Source: Bacillus sp. EB01
GTDB lineage: Bacteria; Bacillota; Bacilli; Bacillales; Cytobacillaceae
NCBI RefSeq assembly: GCF_000613125.1
Contig: NZ_HG964497.1
Coordinates: forward strand, 4,698,850 to 4,762,849
Length of the DNA: 64,000 nt
Reading direction: 5' to 3'
Part shown: piece by piece, positions 29,807-38,220 of the stretch
How the letters are laid out: every line of letters begins with the position of its first letter
How positions within the stretch are numbered: the first letter of the stretch is position 1
The notes under the pieces: model-generated
Told to the model about the DNA's origin: nothing
Seen by the model: the letters and a program-made list of their open reading frames with translations, nothing else
The model's database searches: none
Translations under genes and position numbers: made by a program

Positions 29807-30403
29807 TCAATGCACAGTAATTGCTCCTTCAAGTTTCTCGAACGTTTTATCGCCAATCCCGCTGATCTCCTTCAGCTCTTCCGGTTTTTTAAACGGGCCG
29901 TTCTTTTCCCGATATTCTATAATCGCCGCCGCCTTTGAGGGTCCAATTCCAGGTATCTCCTGGAGTTCAGTTTCATTGGCCCGGTTTATATTAATTTTTC
30001 CATTTCCGGATGCAACGTCAGTACCAGAAGCGGTACTTCCCGCCTCTTCCCCTTTAGCAGGAACGTATACGATCATTTCATCCTGGAGTTTTTGGGCAAA
30101 ATTGACCCCGGAAGTATCCGCACTTTCGGATAAGCCGCCTGCTAGTTCGATAATGTCAATAACACGCTCATCCGGGCTTGCGTGATAGACTCCTGGTTTT
30201 TCCACAGCTCCTTTTACATCTATAAGGATTGTGGTTGAATCGGGGACAGGGGGAGTTTCCTGCATACCCTCCTCTGATTCGACTGTGCTAGCAGCAATAA
30301 TATCGGTTGGGGCGGTATCACGGTTAGAATAATATAGAAACCCGAGGGCCACAGCAAGAGCTGCAGCTATATAATATTTGTGATCAATCAGCCACTCTTT
30401 CAT
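29807..30403 (-). CDS. comEA: Competence DNA receptor ComEA
   Basis: ComEA, 198 aa, the membrane-anchored receptor for double-stranded DNA. One N-terminal transmembrane helix (about 9-26), an acidic/Thr-rich linker, an SLBB-type domain (about 60-115, with IDVKGAVEKPGVY), a Gly/Ser linker and a C-terminal helix-hairpin-helix domain (about 134-198, with INRANETELQEIPGIG) that binds DNA. ATG 30403 follows AAAGGAAG. It is divergent from comER, as in B. subtilis. I found no good AAAA-N5-TTTT ComK box pair in the 81-bp gap. Confidence 0.95.
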   Translation of the reverse strand: MKEWLIDHKYYIAAALAVALGFLYYSNRDTAPTDIIAASTVESEEGMQETPPVPDSTTILIDVKGAVEKPGVYHASPDERVIDIIELAGGLSESADTSGVNFAQKLQDEMIVYVPAKGEEAGSTASGTDVASGNGKININRANETELQEIPGIGPSKAAAIIEYREKNGPFKKPEELKEISGIGDKTFEKLEGAITVH

Positions 30404-30484
30404 GACAGCACTTCCTTTAGGTATAATTTGCTTGTCTTATTCATATTGTGTTAGTGGTATTCGTTTGGCTAGGGAGGGATGAAT

Positions 30485-31312
30485 ATGAGAATCGGAATAA
30501 TCGGAATAGGAAACATGGGGAAAATACTTGCAGAATCGTTTATTGGCAGCGGAATTGTCGAGGAGGAATCCGTAATTGCCTTTAATAGAACAAAATCTAA
30601 GGCGTTAAATCTTCAAAAGGATTTTCCTGGTATCTTTGTTGCGGATTCAGCGGCTGAGGCCGCCCGTTTATCAGATATCGTTTTTGTTTGTGTAAAACCG
30701 TTGGATATCGCGAATCTGCTTAAAGATATCACCTCCTGTCTTTCAAAAGAAAAATGTCTCGTTTCAATAACAAGCCCAATTACAACCGGCCAGTTGGAGT
30801 CCCTCGTTGGCTGTTCGGTTATCAGGGCAATTCCAAGCATAACAAACCGTGCAAATGCCGGAGTTTCACTACTAACCTTTGGCGAAAAATGTGACCCGAA
30901 ATGGAAGCTGATTGTGGAATCACTCATGGGAAAAATATCATCACCCATAAAAATTGACCAGCCGCTAGTGAGAGTTGCATCAGATATCGTTAGCTGCGGA
31001 CCTGCATTTATCAGTTTCATTCTTCAGGAATTTATAGAAGCAGCGGTAAAGGAAACAAATATTAGTAAGGAAATGGCTACTGATATGGCGAGTGGGATGA
31101 TTATCGGCATGGGTGAACTGTTGAGGCAGGGACATTATACCCTTCCTGCACTACAGGAAAAGGTTTGTGTAAAAGGCGGGATCACCGGTGAAGGAATTAA
31201 AGTTCTAGAGGGCGGTGCACTGGAGGATTTATTCAGGAATCTGTATAGGGCAACTCATGCAAAGTTCAATGAAGATCTTGAAAAAACAGAAAAGCAGTAT
31301 TCAACACATTAG
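30485..31312 (+). CDS. comER: ComER, pyrroline-5-carboxylate reductase-like protein
   Basis: ProC-family protein of 275 aa. The dinucleotide-binding GxGxxG motif (GIIGIGNMG) starts at residue 4, and the C-terminal dimer domain has CVKGGITGEGIKVL, close to the family's CSPGGTT region but altered. It is divergent from comEA. Its role in competence has not been shown, and in other bacilli it has been tied to sporulation or biofilm control. ATG 30485 is used, 6 bases after GGGAGGG; ATG 30479 touches the Shine-Dalgarno. Confidence 0.9.
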   Translation: MRIGIIGIGNMGKILAESFIGSGIVEEESVIAFNRTKSKALNLQKDFPGIFVADSAAEAARLSDIVFVCVKPLDIANLLKDITSCLSKEKCLVSITSPITTGQLESLVGCSVIRAIPSITNRANAGVSLLTFGEKCDPKWKLIVESLMGKISSPIKIDQPLVRVASDIVSCGPAFISFILQEFIEAAVKETNISKEMATDMASGMIIGMGELLRQGHYTLPALQEKVCVKGGITGEGIKVLEGGALEDLFRNLYRATHAKFNEDLEKTEKQYSTH

Positions 31313-31351
31313 TATTTCGACACGAACATACTTAATCCTTCTTTATTTAGC

Positions 31352-31397
31352 AAAAAAACAGCCATTCTCCTATAATAAGGGAATGGCTTCTTTTATT
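31352..31397. terminator. Bidirectional terminator between comER and yqeM
   Basis: Stem AGCCATTC/GAATGGCT (31360-31367 and 31381-31388) has T-runs on both strands (TTCTTTTATTTTT one way, GTTTTTTTGC the other), so it can serve both convergent genes. Confidence 0.85.
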
Positions 31398-32148
31398 TTT
31401 GCGGTTTTCTAGCAATGAAAAAAATTCGTTCCGAGTCGGCGGAAGGGCCGGCCATATCAAAATCTGCTCCAATCTGCAGAACTTCAAAGCCAGCATCCTG
31501 AAGCCACGCTGTATACGTTTCTACTGGAAATGTCCTTTGATAATGAATCTCGTCAAATCGATCATATTTTCCAGACAGTTCATCAAGGATGAAAAAACTA
31601 ATTTCATGTTCCACACTGTTAGGGTGTTCGCCTTCGAAACTATCCCAGATATAGGAAACTTCATCTCCATTCAAGGAAAACGAGTGGTTGATGAATCCCT
31701 CGGTAACCTTATGGACTGAATGAACGTCAAAGATGAATAATCCACCAGGAACAAGATGATGAGCGACCCTTTGGAATGTCTCCGTAACCTCATTTTCAGA
31801 ACGAAGATAATTTAACGAATCACAAAATATGCCACAAATCCCAAACTGTCCAGGCAGCTCTAGTTCCGCCATATTCTGTTCATAAAAAGGAATGTTCATC
31901 CCTGCTTCCTCTGCTTTTGAACGTGCAACAGACAGCATTTCCGAGGAGAGATCAACGCCAGTAACAGAAAAGCCCTCAGAAGCAAATCTTATTGAAAGCT
32001 GGCCTGTTCCAGATCCCAGGTCAAGCAGGGACATATCATCTTTTAATCCATAAAGCCTCCAGGCGGATAGAACGAACTCCACCCAGCTGGAATATGGGGC
32101 TTCTTCCATTAAAGCATCATAATAATAGGCAAAACGTCCGTAACTCAT
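31393..32148 (-). CDS. yqeM: Class I SAM-dependent methyltransferase YqeM
   Basis: Methyltransferase of 251 aa with the SAM motif LLDLGSGTGQLS at 41-52, VTGVDLS and an acidic second motif. Substrate unknown. It is always next to rsfS in bacilli, which hints at ribosome or tRNA work, but that is inference from context. It begins with ATG 32148 overlapping the rsfS stop by 4 bases. Last gene of the yqeG operon. Confidence 0.9.
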   Translation of the reverse strand: MSYGRFAYYYDALMEEAPYSSWVEFVLSAWRLYGLKDDMSLLDLGSGTGQLSIRFASEGFSVTGVDLSSEMLSVARSKAEEAGMNIPFYEQNMAELELPGQFGICGIFCDSLNYLRSENEVTETFQRVAHHLVPGGLFIFDVHSVHKVTEGFINHSFSLNGDEVSYIWDSFEGEHPNSVEHEISFFILDELSGKYDRFDEIHYQRTFPVETYTAWLQDAGFEVLQIGADFDMAGPSADSERIFFIARKPQK

Positions 32149-32501
32149 GGATTGATAACGCTCGAAATATTTTCAAGCGGCGCATCTCCCCAAAGGCGTT
32201 CGAGATTGTAATAAGTACGTTCATCACGATGGAACACATGAGCCACAACATCTCCCAAATCGATTAAGACCCATCTGGCTTCATCGTAGCCTTCCATCCT
32301 TCTGACATCATAGCCGTTTTCCTCAGCTTTGTCCCTGATTTCAGTAGCAATTGCCTGTACTTGTTTATCTGAATTCCCATGGCAGATAATGAAATAATCT
32401 GCAATAAGGGAAATGCCCTTCATATTTAAAGCCAATATATCTTCGGCCCTTTTGTCATCTGCGGCTTTAACCGCTACTTGTAAAAGATCTGCTTTGCTCA
32501 T
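32145..32501 (-). CDS. rsfS: Ribosomal silencing factor RsfS
   Basis: RsfS (YqeL/Iojap), 118 aa, binds L14 of the 50S subunit and blocks subunit joining when nutrients are low. The Iojap fold carries DYFIICHGNSDKQVQAIA and WVLIDLGDVVAHVFH, both signatures. ATG 32501 follows AGGAGG. The upstream gap of 168 bp to yqeK holds a family C hairpin element, which is not usual in this operon. Confidence 0.95.
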   Translation of the reverse strand: MSKADLLQVAVKAADDKRAEDILALNMKGISLIADYFIICHGNSDKQVQAIATEIRDKAEENGYDVRRMEGYDEARWVLIDLGDVVAHVFHRDERTYYNLERLWGDAPLENISSVINP

Positions 32502-32521
32502 GCATCAATCCTCCTATTTTT

Positions 32522-32664
32522 TACCCCACTCTTAACGGGCAGTAAGACCCCCACTCAAAATTCAAATGTAAAGAAGTACAAATAAGTGGGGGGCAACTGC
32601 CCGTAAAGGTCCGATTGGTTCACCTAATCATCAGTGGGGGATAAACACCCCTCCCCCACTGATG
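32522..32664 (-). repeat. Two-hairpin dispersed element, family C copy 2 (yqeK-rsfS)
   Basis: Outer stem ACGGGCAGT (32535-32543)/ACTGCCCGT (32596-32604), inner stem CCCCCACT (32548-32555)/AGTGGGGG (32585-32592), and the shared flank AAAGGTCCGATTGGTTCA. A second perfect 12-bp stem, CATCAGTGGGGG/CCCCCACTGATG, lies at 32629-32664. Compared with copy 1, the inner stem is one base pair shorter on both arms, so pairing is preserved. Confidence 0.87.
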
Positions 32665-32669
32665 GAGGT

Positions 32670-33224
32670 TCACTTTATGAGGTCATTATATGTTAAAAAA
32701 GTTTCCGGATAAACCATCTGGTTCCTATTCATTAAAAACATGATCGTATTCTTCACTGCCTGGGTAAGTGCCAAGTCAAGGCTTTCCTCCGCTAGTTGAC
32801 GGGTCTCTTCCACTCCTGGAAAATTCCTGCCTGGTTCAATATAGTCTGCCAAATAAATAATCTTTTCAAGCAAAGACATGCCAGGTCTGCCGGAAGTATG
32901 GTACCGTATGGCTCCCAATATTTCTTCATCCTGGATACCAGCTTCTTTTTGAGCAAGAAACGCACCGACTGGCGCATGCCACAATTCTGGATTAAAGCTT
33001 AGCAAATCCTCGGGGTAACCATTTTGAAGGATAATTTGTTTCATTTCTTCCTTCGGGCGAAACTTTGCAATATCATGAAAAATAGCTGCCAGCTCCGCTT
33101 TTTTGCACTCAGCATTATTTTTTTCTGCAAGAGAAATCGCTGTTTCCATAACCCCGATTGTATGAAGATAACGATGTTCAGTTAAAAATGGCCTGACAAA
33201 CGCCAGAGCTTGTTCACGTTCCAT
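32670..33224 (-). CDS. yqeK: HD-domain hydrolase YqeK (symmetrical Ap4A hydrolase)
   Basis: HD phosphohydrolase of 184 aa. YqeK enzymes cleave diadenosine tetraphosphate symmetrically to ADP. H21 and the HD pair at 50-51 (AAIFHDIAK), plus a later His and Asp (YHTSGRPGM and LADYIEP), provide the metal site. The ATG at 33224 overlaps the nadD 3' end by 11 bases, indicating coupled translation. Confidence 0.93.
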   Translation of the reverse strand: MEREQALAFVRPFLTEHRYLHTIGVMETAISLAEKNNAECKKAELAAIFHDIAKFRPKEEMKQIILQNGYPEDLLSFNPELWHAPVGAFLAQKEAGIQDEEILGAIRYHTSGRPGMSLLEKIIYLADYIEPGRNFPGVEETRQLAEESLDLALTQAVKNTIMFLMNRNQMVYPETFLTYNDLIK

Positions 33225-33783
33225 ATAAATGGTTCTCCCTAATGTGCCGGATCACTTCCTCCGGTACCAAATATTTCACTGTTTCCCCGTTACGCAGCCT
33301 GTTTCTAACCAGGCTTGAGGATATATTGATTTCAGGAATATCAACGGTCATAATTGGAAAATCGGTTGCCATGCTATAACCCGGCCTCTCTACACCGATA
33401 AAGGTAACCATTTTCATCAAGTCATCAATTCGATGCCATTTTGGAAGGTATTCGACCATGTCGGCACCGATGATAAAATAAAATTGCTCCTCATTGTATT
33501 GACTTTTCAAGATTTCCATTGTGTCAACAGTATAGGAAGGTCCTGGCCTTTCAAGCTCACATGTTTCAACCTTAAATAACTTATTCCCCGTTATGGCCAG
33601 TTCAAGCATAGCCAGCCTGTCGCTATTCTCCGCGCCTGCTGACTTTTTTTTATGGGGCGGCTCCTGATTTGGCATGAACCATACTTCATCAAGTCCTGCC
33701 GAAATGCATACTTCGTTTGCAATAATCAAGTGGCCAATATGAGGGGGGTTGAATGTTCCTCCGAGAATACCGATTTTTTTCAT
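33214..33783 (-). CDS. nadD: Nicotinate-nucleotide adenylyltransferase
   Basis: NadD, 189 aa, transfers AMP from ATP to nicotinate mononucleotide in NAD synthesis. The nucleotidyltransferase motif GGTFNPPHIGH is at 8-18, and ISSSLVRNRLR near the C-terminus is the second ATP-binding signature. ATG 33783 follows GGAGGAGGG. It lies between yqeI and yqeK with 24 bp before it. Confidence 0.96.
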   Translation of the reverse strand: MKKIGILGGTFNPPHIGHLIIANEVCISAGLDEVWFMPNQEPPHKKKSAGAENSDRLAMLELAITGNKLFKVETCELERPGPSYTVDTMEILKSQYNEEQFYFIIGADMVEYLPKWHRIDDLMKMVTFIGVERPGYSMATDFPIMTVDIPEINISSSLVRNRLRNGETVKYLVPEEVIRHIRENHLYGT

Positions 33784-33807
33784 TGGCCCTCCTCCTTATT
33801 ATGCACG

Positions 33808-34098
33808 TTATGGAAGTTGTATTTGCTTATTTTCCACTGATTCTTTATAAAGTACGATGGTATGGCCGATTACCTGTACAAGCTCTGCTCTAGTACCTTT
33901 TGCAAGTTTTTCAGCAACTACATCCTTATCCTCATCACAATTCTGTAGGATGCTTACCTTAAGTAATTCCCTCGCTTCCAATGCGTCGGCAATTTGAGCA
34001 ACCATATTTTCATTGACACCGCCTTTACCCACCTGAAAGATTGGGTTAAGATGATGAGCTTTTGACCGCAGGAATCGTTTTTGTTTACCTGTTAACAT
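33808..34098 (-). CDS. yqeI: RNA-binding CRM-domain protein YqeI (YhbY family)
   Basis: Single CRM-domain protein of 96 aa that binds pre-50S ribosomal particles. The GKGG loop (VGKGGVNE near 22-29) and basic N-terminus MLTGKQKRFLRSKAHHL are typical. ATG 34098 abuts the aroE stop with no gap, so it is co-translated with aroE. Confidence 0.93.
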   Translation of the reverse strand: MLTGKQKRFLRSKAHHLNPIFQVGKGGVNENMVAQIADALEARELLKVSILQNCDEDKDVVAEKLAKGTRAELVQVIGHTIVLYKESVENKQIQLP

Positions 34099-34932
34099 TT
34101 AGTTTCCACCTCCCAGCTGATCCATAACCAGCCGTTTCATTCTTTCAGTATCCGGCCTAATGCCAGTCCATAATTCAAATGCAAGTGCGCCTTGATAGAT
34201 GAACATTCCAATCCCATTGATTGTCGTTGCACCTTTTTTCCTTGCCATTTCAAGGAATTTTGTTTCAGAGGGATTGTAAATGATATCCGCCACAACCTTT
34301 TGGGAATCGAGATAAATTAAATCCAATGGCATTTCCTCAGGTTTAGGAAACATGCCTGAAGGCGTCGTCTGGATGACAACGCCGTAATCATTAATGGCCC
34401 GCTCGGCTTCTTTGAGACTTAATGCAGATGAAGGGATTTTTGCCGCGATTTCACCAGCCAATACCTTTGCTTTGTCCATGCTCCGATTACATATATCGAT
34501 TCGCTTTGGGTTGGTTTTCGCCATGGCAAAACTAATGGCCCTTGCTCCTCCACCTGCGCCAATCACGAGAATGTCTGCTCCCTCGGTAGAAACCCCTGCT
34601 TCTTCAAGGCTTCTCAAAAATCCAGGTCCGTCCGTATTATATCCTATCAGCCTGCCATCTTCATTGATGACAGTATTGACTGCGCCAATTTCTCCGGCTA
34701 AAGGGTCTATGGCATCCAACAGCGGAATGATGTCAGATTTAAACGGCACGGTAACATTGAACCCCGAAATGCCAAGGGCTCTAATGCCTTCCACCGCTTG
34801 ATGAAGTTTCCCCTTCTCGACAAGAAATGGCTGGTAATAAGCATCAATTTGATTGGAATGGAATAGATCATTTTGCATCAGCGGTGATTTGGATTGTGCT
34901 ATTGGATTTCCAATGAGACCGTAAAGCTTCAA
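34099..34932 (-). CDS. aroE: Shikimate dehydrogenase (NADP)
   Basis: AroE, 277 aa, reduces 3-dehydroshikimate to shikimate in aromatic amino acid synthesis. Shikimate contacts: S14 and S16 in NPIAQSKSP, catalytic K65 in NVTVPFKSD and D102 in YNTDGPG. The NADP-binding Gly motif GAGGGARA is at 125-132. ATG 34932 follows GGGGGAG. It lies between yqeH and yqeI, a fixed arrangement in bacilli with no evident functional link to ribosome assembly. Confidence 0.96.
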   Translation of the reverse strand: MKLYGLIGNPIAQSKSPLMQNDLFHSNQIDAYYQPFLVEKGKLHQAVEGIRALGISGFNVTVPFKSDIIPLLDAIDPLAGEIGAVNTVINEDGRLIGYNTDGPGFLRSLEEAGVSTEGADILVIGAGGGARAISFAMAKTNPKRIDICNRSMDKAKVLAGEIAAKIPSSALSLKEAERAINDYGVVIQTTPSGMFPKPEEMPLDLIYLDSQKVVADIIYNPSETKFLEMARKKGATTINGIGMFIYQGALAFELWTGIRPDTERMKRLVMDQLGGGN

Positions 34933-35017
34933 AACAACTCCCCCAATATTCTTACATACATCTCAAGCTATCTGCGATCAATAGGGATGTTAACTTGCTC
35001 TCAAGAAAACAACCGAA

Positions 35018-36124
35018 TTAAAACAGTGATTTTCTCAAAAGCGTCTGTACACCCTTCGGAACATACGCCACGACTTTTGCTCCCGGGTCATTAATAGTCA
35101 CCCAGCCAAGCCCGGAAAAGACGATATCAGTCTTGGCCTCTTTAATAATATACTCCTGTTTACCAAGTTCAGGAAGCAGATTTACTTCATCTGGGTCAGG
35201 CGGTGTCAGCATTCCACCGAGATGTTTCTCATATAACTCATCTGCATTTTCAGTCTTGGTACGGTGAATATCAATATCGTTAGAGAAATGGCAGACTATG
35301 CCTCTTCTCCCGCCACTTACATAATCAATTCTCCCTAAGCCTCCGAAGAAAAGGGTTTGGCCCTCATTTAGCTGGAAGACCCGCGGTTTGATTTCCTTTT
35401 TAGGCGTGATTGCTTTTAATCCTTTTTTGCCAACATAATGTGCCATTTGATGATGATTAATGATTCCTGGAGTGTCAATGAGCGACTTCCCATCATCAAG
35501 CGGGATTTTTATTATATCAAGGGTCGTGCCTGGGAAATGGGAAGTTGTAATCACGTCCTGCCCTCCAGCCACCTCTTTAATAATCCTGTTAATAAATGTT
35601 GATTTACCAACGTTAGTACAGCCTACTACAAACACATCTTTTCCCTGTCTGTATGAATCAATTGCAGCTGCAGCCTCACGGATGGATTGTCCCTTTGCTG
35701 CGGAAATAAGGAAAACATCCTCAGCATGCAGGCCCAGCTCCTTTGACTGCTTTTTCATCCAACTAATCAATTTAGTGTGTTTGACGGACTTTGGCAGAAG
35801 GTCGGCCTTATTCCCAATCAGGATGATTTTATTCTTACCCGCGAACCGGTGCATACCGGGAATCCAGCTGCCATTGAAGTCAAATATATCAACGATTTTG
35901 ACTATCAAAGAATCAGTCTCACCAATACGGTTCAAGATTTTTAGAAAATCATCATCTGTCAGGCTTACATCCTGGACCTCATTATAATGCTTCAGCCGGA
36001 AGCAGCGCTGGCAAATTATTTGTTCTTTATTAAGCGAAGATTGCGGTGCATAGCCAAGTTCTCCAGGCTCATCTGTCTGGATGGCAACGCCGCAGCCCAA
36101 GCAAATATCATGTTCGTTATTCAC
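35018..36124 (-). CDS. yqeH: Ribosome biogenesis GTPase YqeH
   Basis: Circularly permuted GTPase of 368 aa needed for 30S assembly. The N-terminal zinc finger has CxGC and CQRC. GTPase motifs then come in permuted order: NKADLL (G4), SAAKG (G5), GCTNVGKST (G1), a threonine switch and DTPG (G3). GTG 36124 is used: GGGAGG lies 7 bases upstream and it overlaps the yqeG stop as GTGA. A TTG five codons upstream is on the Shine-Dalgarno. Confidence 0.95.
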   Translation of the reverse strand: MNNEHDICLGCGVAIQTDEPGELGYAPQSSLNKEQIICQRCFRLKHYNEVQDVSLTDDDFLKILNRIGETDSLIVKIVDIFDFNGSWIPGMHRFAGKNKIILIGNKADLLPKSVKHTKLISWMKKQSKELGLHAEDVFLISAAKGQSIREAAAAIDSYRQGKDVFVVGCTNVGKSTFINRIIKEVAGGQDVITTSHFPGTTLDIIKIPLDDGKSLIDTPGIINHHQMAHYVGKKGLKAITPKKEIKPRVFQLNEGQTLFFGGLGRIDYVSGGRRGIVCHFSNDIDIHRTKTENADELYEKHLGGMLTPPDPDEVNLLPELGKQEYIIKEAKTDIVFSGLGWVTINDPGAKVVAYVPKGVQTLLRKSLF

Positions 36125-36651
36125 TTCGAGTCCTCCCAATTGAGCATTCCCCTTTTTCGGAAGAAGCTCAAAATCCGCCTCTCAACTTTACGGTTAAATC
36201 TTGTTATCAATCCATCGGTAGAAGCGACCGGGACAACCAGGATAGTATGGAAGCCACCGCGGTTGCCGCCAAAGACATCAGTCAATAGCTGATCACCAAT
36301 TACCACTGTCTCTTCACGCTTGAGGCCCATGCGATTGATTGCTTTTTTAAACGCACGAGTCATTGGCTTTCGCGCTTGAAAAATAAATGGAATTCCTAGC
36401 GGATCGGAAAATGCTCTAACCCTTTGTTCATTATTATTGGAAACAATGGTCACCAATATATCATTTTTTCTCATTTCATCGAACCACTCTATAAGTTTTG
36501 GGGTGGCATACGGACGATCCCACTCAACAAGCGTGTTATCGAGATCAGTAATGATTCCTTTTATCCCCTTTTCTTTAAGCTGTTCAGGAGTTATTAAAAA
36601 TATATTCTTCACATGTTCATCAGGAAGAAAATGCTTTAACATGGTAAACAC
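36121..36651 (-). CDS. yqeG: HAD-family phosphatase YqeG
   Basis: HAD superfamily IIIA hydrolase of 176 aa, related to mitochondrial phosphatidylglycerophosphatase. Motif I DLDNTLVEW has the two catalytic aspartates, motif II is VSNN, and motif IV VIGDQLLTDVFGG. Bacterial YqeG substrate is unproven; a PGP phosphatase role is possible. ATG 36651 starts the operon that runs through yqeM, and a good promoter lies upstream. Confidence 0.92.
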   Translation of the reverse strand: MFTMLKHFLPDEHVKNIFLITPEQLKEKGIKGIITDLDNTLVEWDRPYATPKLIEWFDEMRKNDILVTIVSNNNEQRVRAFSDPLGIPFIFQARKPMTRAFKKAINRMGLKREETVVIGDQLLTDVFGGNRGGFHTILVVPVASTDGLITRFNRKVERRILSFFRKRGMLNWEDSK

Positions 36652-36689
36652 CCTCTTTACATCTAATCATCTTGATTGGCAATGTTTTC

Positions 36690-36718
36690 ATCATAACGAA
36701 TTTTACCTCAGGTTTCAA
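36690..36718 (-). promoter_or_regulatory. Sigma-A promoter of the yqeG-yqeM operon
   Basis: TTGAAA, 17 bases, TATGAT on the minus strand, about 35 bases before the yqeG start. It would drive all eight genes. Confidence 0.78.
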
Positions 36719-36827
36719 AGATATTTATTATACCTTGAATTATTAATGTCTTAAAGTGACAGTATCCGAAAAAACAACTGAAAAATTGCAGAAATTCGAG
36801 GAAAAATCACGAATTTAATAAAAACTT

Positions 36828-36834
36828 TTCGACA
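36828..36834 (+). promoter_or_regulatory. Possible Spo0A box
   Basis: TTCGACA exactly matches the 7-bp Spo0A box, in the yqeG-sda gap, 21 bases before the first DnaA box. A 7-bp match can arise by chance in AT-rich DNA. Confidence 0.35.
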
Positions 36835-36854
36835 AATTTCTTCCTTTTGAAACT

Positions 36855-36953
36855 TGTGTATAAAATTATCAACATTTTACCGCTTGTTACTATCACTTTT
36901 TTCCCATTTATAAACAATTTAATCACAGGTTATCCACGGGTATATGTGGATAA
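36855..36953. promoter_or_regulatory. DnaA box cluster upstream of sda
   Basis: Against TTATNCACA: perfect boxes on the minus strand at 36855-36863 (TTATACACA) and 36945-36953 (TTATCCACA). One-mismatch boxes on the plus strand lie at 36866-36874, 36908-36916 and 36930-36938 (TTATCCACG). DnaA control of sda is established in B. subtilis. The whole gap 36652-37070 is regulatory with no ORF. Confidence 0.82.
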
Positions 36954-36962
36954 TAGGAACGA

Positions 36963-36991
36963 TTGTTCTTAAATCACTTTTTTGATAGATT
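36963..36991 (+). promoter_or_regulatory. Sigma-A promoter of sda
   Basis: TTGTTC, 17 bases, TAGATT; four of six matches in each box. It follows directly after the DnaA boxes, which suits activation by DnaA. Confidence 0.6.
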
Positions 36992-37070
36992 AGTGGTACA
37001 ACATCCTGAACCTACAATATATGTTCATGTCATATAAATCATGCTTATAAAATGAGAGGGGAGTGCCAGT

Positions 37071-37211
37071 ATGCGGAAATTATCTGATGACCTTTTGATC
37101 GAATCTTATTACAAAGCTATGGAACTTAACTTAAGCCCCGATTTTATTCGCCTAATCGAGAAAGAAATCCATCGCCGTTCATTATCTAATCGAATCAGAG
37201 TATCCTCTTGA
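37071..37211 (+). CDS. sda: Sporulation checkpoint inhibitor Sda
   Basis: A 46-aa helical hairpin ([20 protein letters not shown]...) that binds the dimerisation helices of KinA and stops phosphorelay signalling when replication is blocked. Sequence and length match B. subtilis Sda, including the [13 protein letters not shown] second helix. ATG 37071 follows AGAGGGGAG by 7 bases. It carries its own promoter, DnaA boxes and terminator. Confidence 0.96.
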   Translation: MRKLSDDLLIESYYKAMELNLSPDFIRLIEKEIHRRSLSNRIRVSS

Positions 37212-37214
37212 TAC

Positions 37215-37237
37215 AGGCCCTAAGGGGCTTTTTTTTT
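37215..37237 (+). terminator. Terminator after sda
   Basis: AGGCCC/GGGCTT stem with a TAAG loop and a run of nine Ts, 3 bp past the stop codon. Confidence 0.88.
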
Positions 37238-37267
37238 GCTGTTATTCCGAGGACACTAACGGACAAG

Positions 37268-37300
37268 TAAAAGGCGGCTCCAGTCCATGGGCCGCCTTCA
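37268..37300 (-). terminator. Terminator after psd
   Basis: AAGGCGGC/GCCGCCTT stem with a 12-base loop; on the minus strand it continues TTTTACTTG. Confidence 0.78.
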
Positions 37301-37343
37301 TTCTTTTAAAGATTCCATCGTCATTTTTTTTCATAGATTAAGT

Positions 37344-38126
37344 TCAGCTTTTCAATACGCCAACCCTTTCACCCATGCGGATATCATGGGGGACCTGAAG
37401 GGATTCGTCGGGAATAAACCTATCTTTTTCAAATAAGAGTACAATTGTGGAACCAAAGCTAAAATAAGCTATTTCTTCACCTTTTTGAAGCTCTGAGCCA
37501 GAATGGGTAGTTTCAATAGAATTAACGAACATGGCACCAACCTTTACTATTGCTACCATCCCTTCTTCCGTTTCAACTTCGGTAATCATTCGGTAATTTT
37601 TCGATAACGTATCGATCCCGTATTTTAATCCCCATTTATTGACTGGATATGATTTTGTGCCAAGAACCCACTGCTTCTGGACTTTTCCATTTACCGGACT
37701 ATGAATTCGATGGTAATGGCTTGGGCTTAAATAAAATATCATATACACGCCATTCAAATACTTTTCAACCGCTTGACGGTCTCCCAGCATTTCCTCGACA
37801 GAATATATTTTTCCCTTTACTTCCATTTCACTTGATTCTTTGATTACCCCAATGTCTTCAATTACTGCATCCACAGGGCTGGTTACAGTATCCTTTGCCA
37901 GGTCTACTATTCGGGAACCAGGCTTTAGCTTTCGCACGAAAAGGTCGTGCAAAGTCGGGAAGTCCTTAAGCTGTACCTCCATCTCCTCAGTATTAAGGCG
38001 ATAGGCTTTTGCAAAGCGGGCAACCGCGCGCCTGCTGAATCGGGATCGAGCAAACTTTTTTAATACATCTGATGACCATTTTCCATTTGTCAATTCAATC
38101 AATAACCGGTAGATAGGCTGAAACAA
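37344..38126 (-). CDS. psd: Phosphatidylserine decarboxylase proenzyme
   Basis: PSD, 260 aa, forms phosphatidylethanolamine from phosphatidylserine at the membrane. It self-cleaves before the Ser of GST (in FSFGSTIVLLFEKD near the C-terminus), creating the pyruvoyl group. SPVDAVI and SPSHYHRIHSP carry the Asp and His of the family's active site. TTG 38126 is the chosen start: GGAGG lies 8 bases upstream and the protein then begins MFQP, like B. subtilis Psd. A TTG five codons upstream overlaps the Shine-Dalgarno. It faces away from pssA, its partner enzyme, with a repeat between them. Confidence 0.94.
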   Translation of the reverse strand: MFQPIYRLLIELTNGKWSSDVLKKFARSRFSRRAVARFAKAYRLNTEEMEVQLKDFPTLHDLFVRKLKPGSRIVDLAKDTVTSPVDAVIEDIGVIKESSEMEVKGKIYSVEEMLGDRQAVEKYLNGVYMIFYLSPSHYHRIHSPVNGKVQKQWVLGTKSYPVNKWGLKYGIDTLSKNYRMITEVETEEGMVAIVKVGAMFVNSIETTHSGSELQKGEEIAYFSFGSTIVLLFEKDRFIPDESLQVPHDIRMGERVGVLKS

Positions 38127-38220
38127 TGTAGTAACCTCCAAAAAGTGTAAATATACTATTTACGAATCGTCATAAAATACTTAAAATAAAATAATATAGG
38201 ATATGAACTGTTATAAATCA

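Noticed and set aside
30404-30484. ComK boxes upstream of comEA
   Set aside because: No AAAA-N5-TTTT pair with the required spacing is found in the 81-bp gap.
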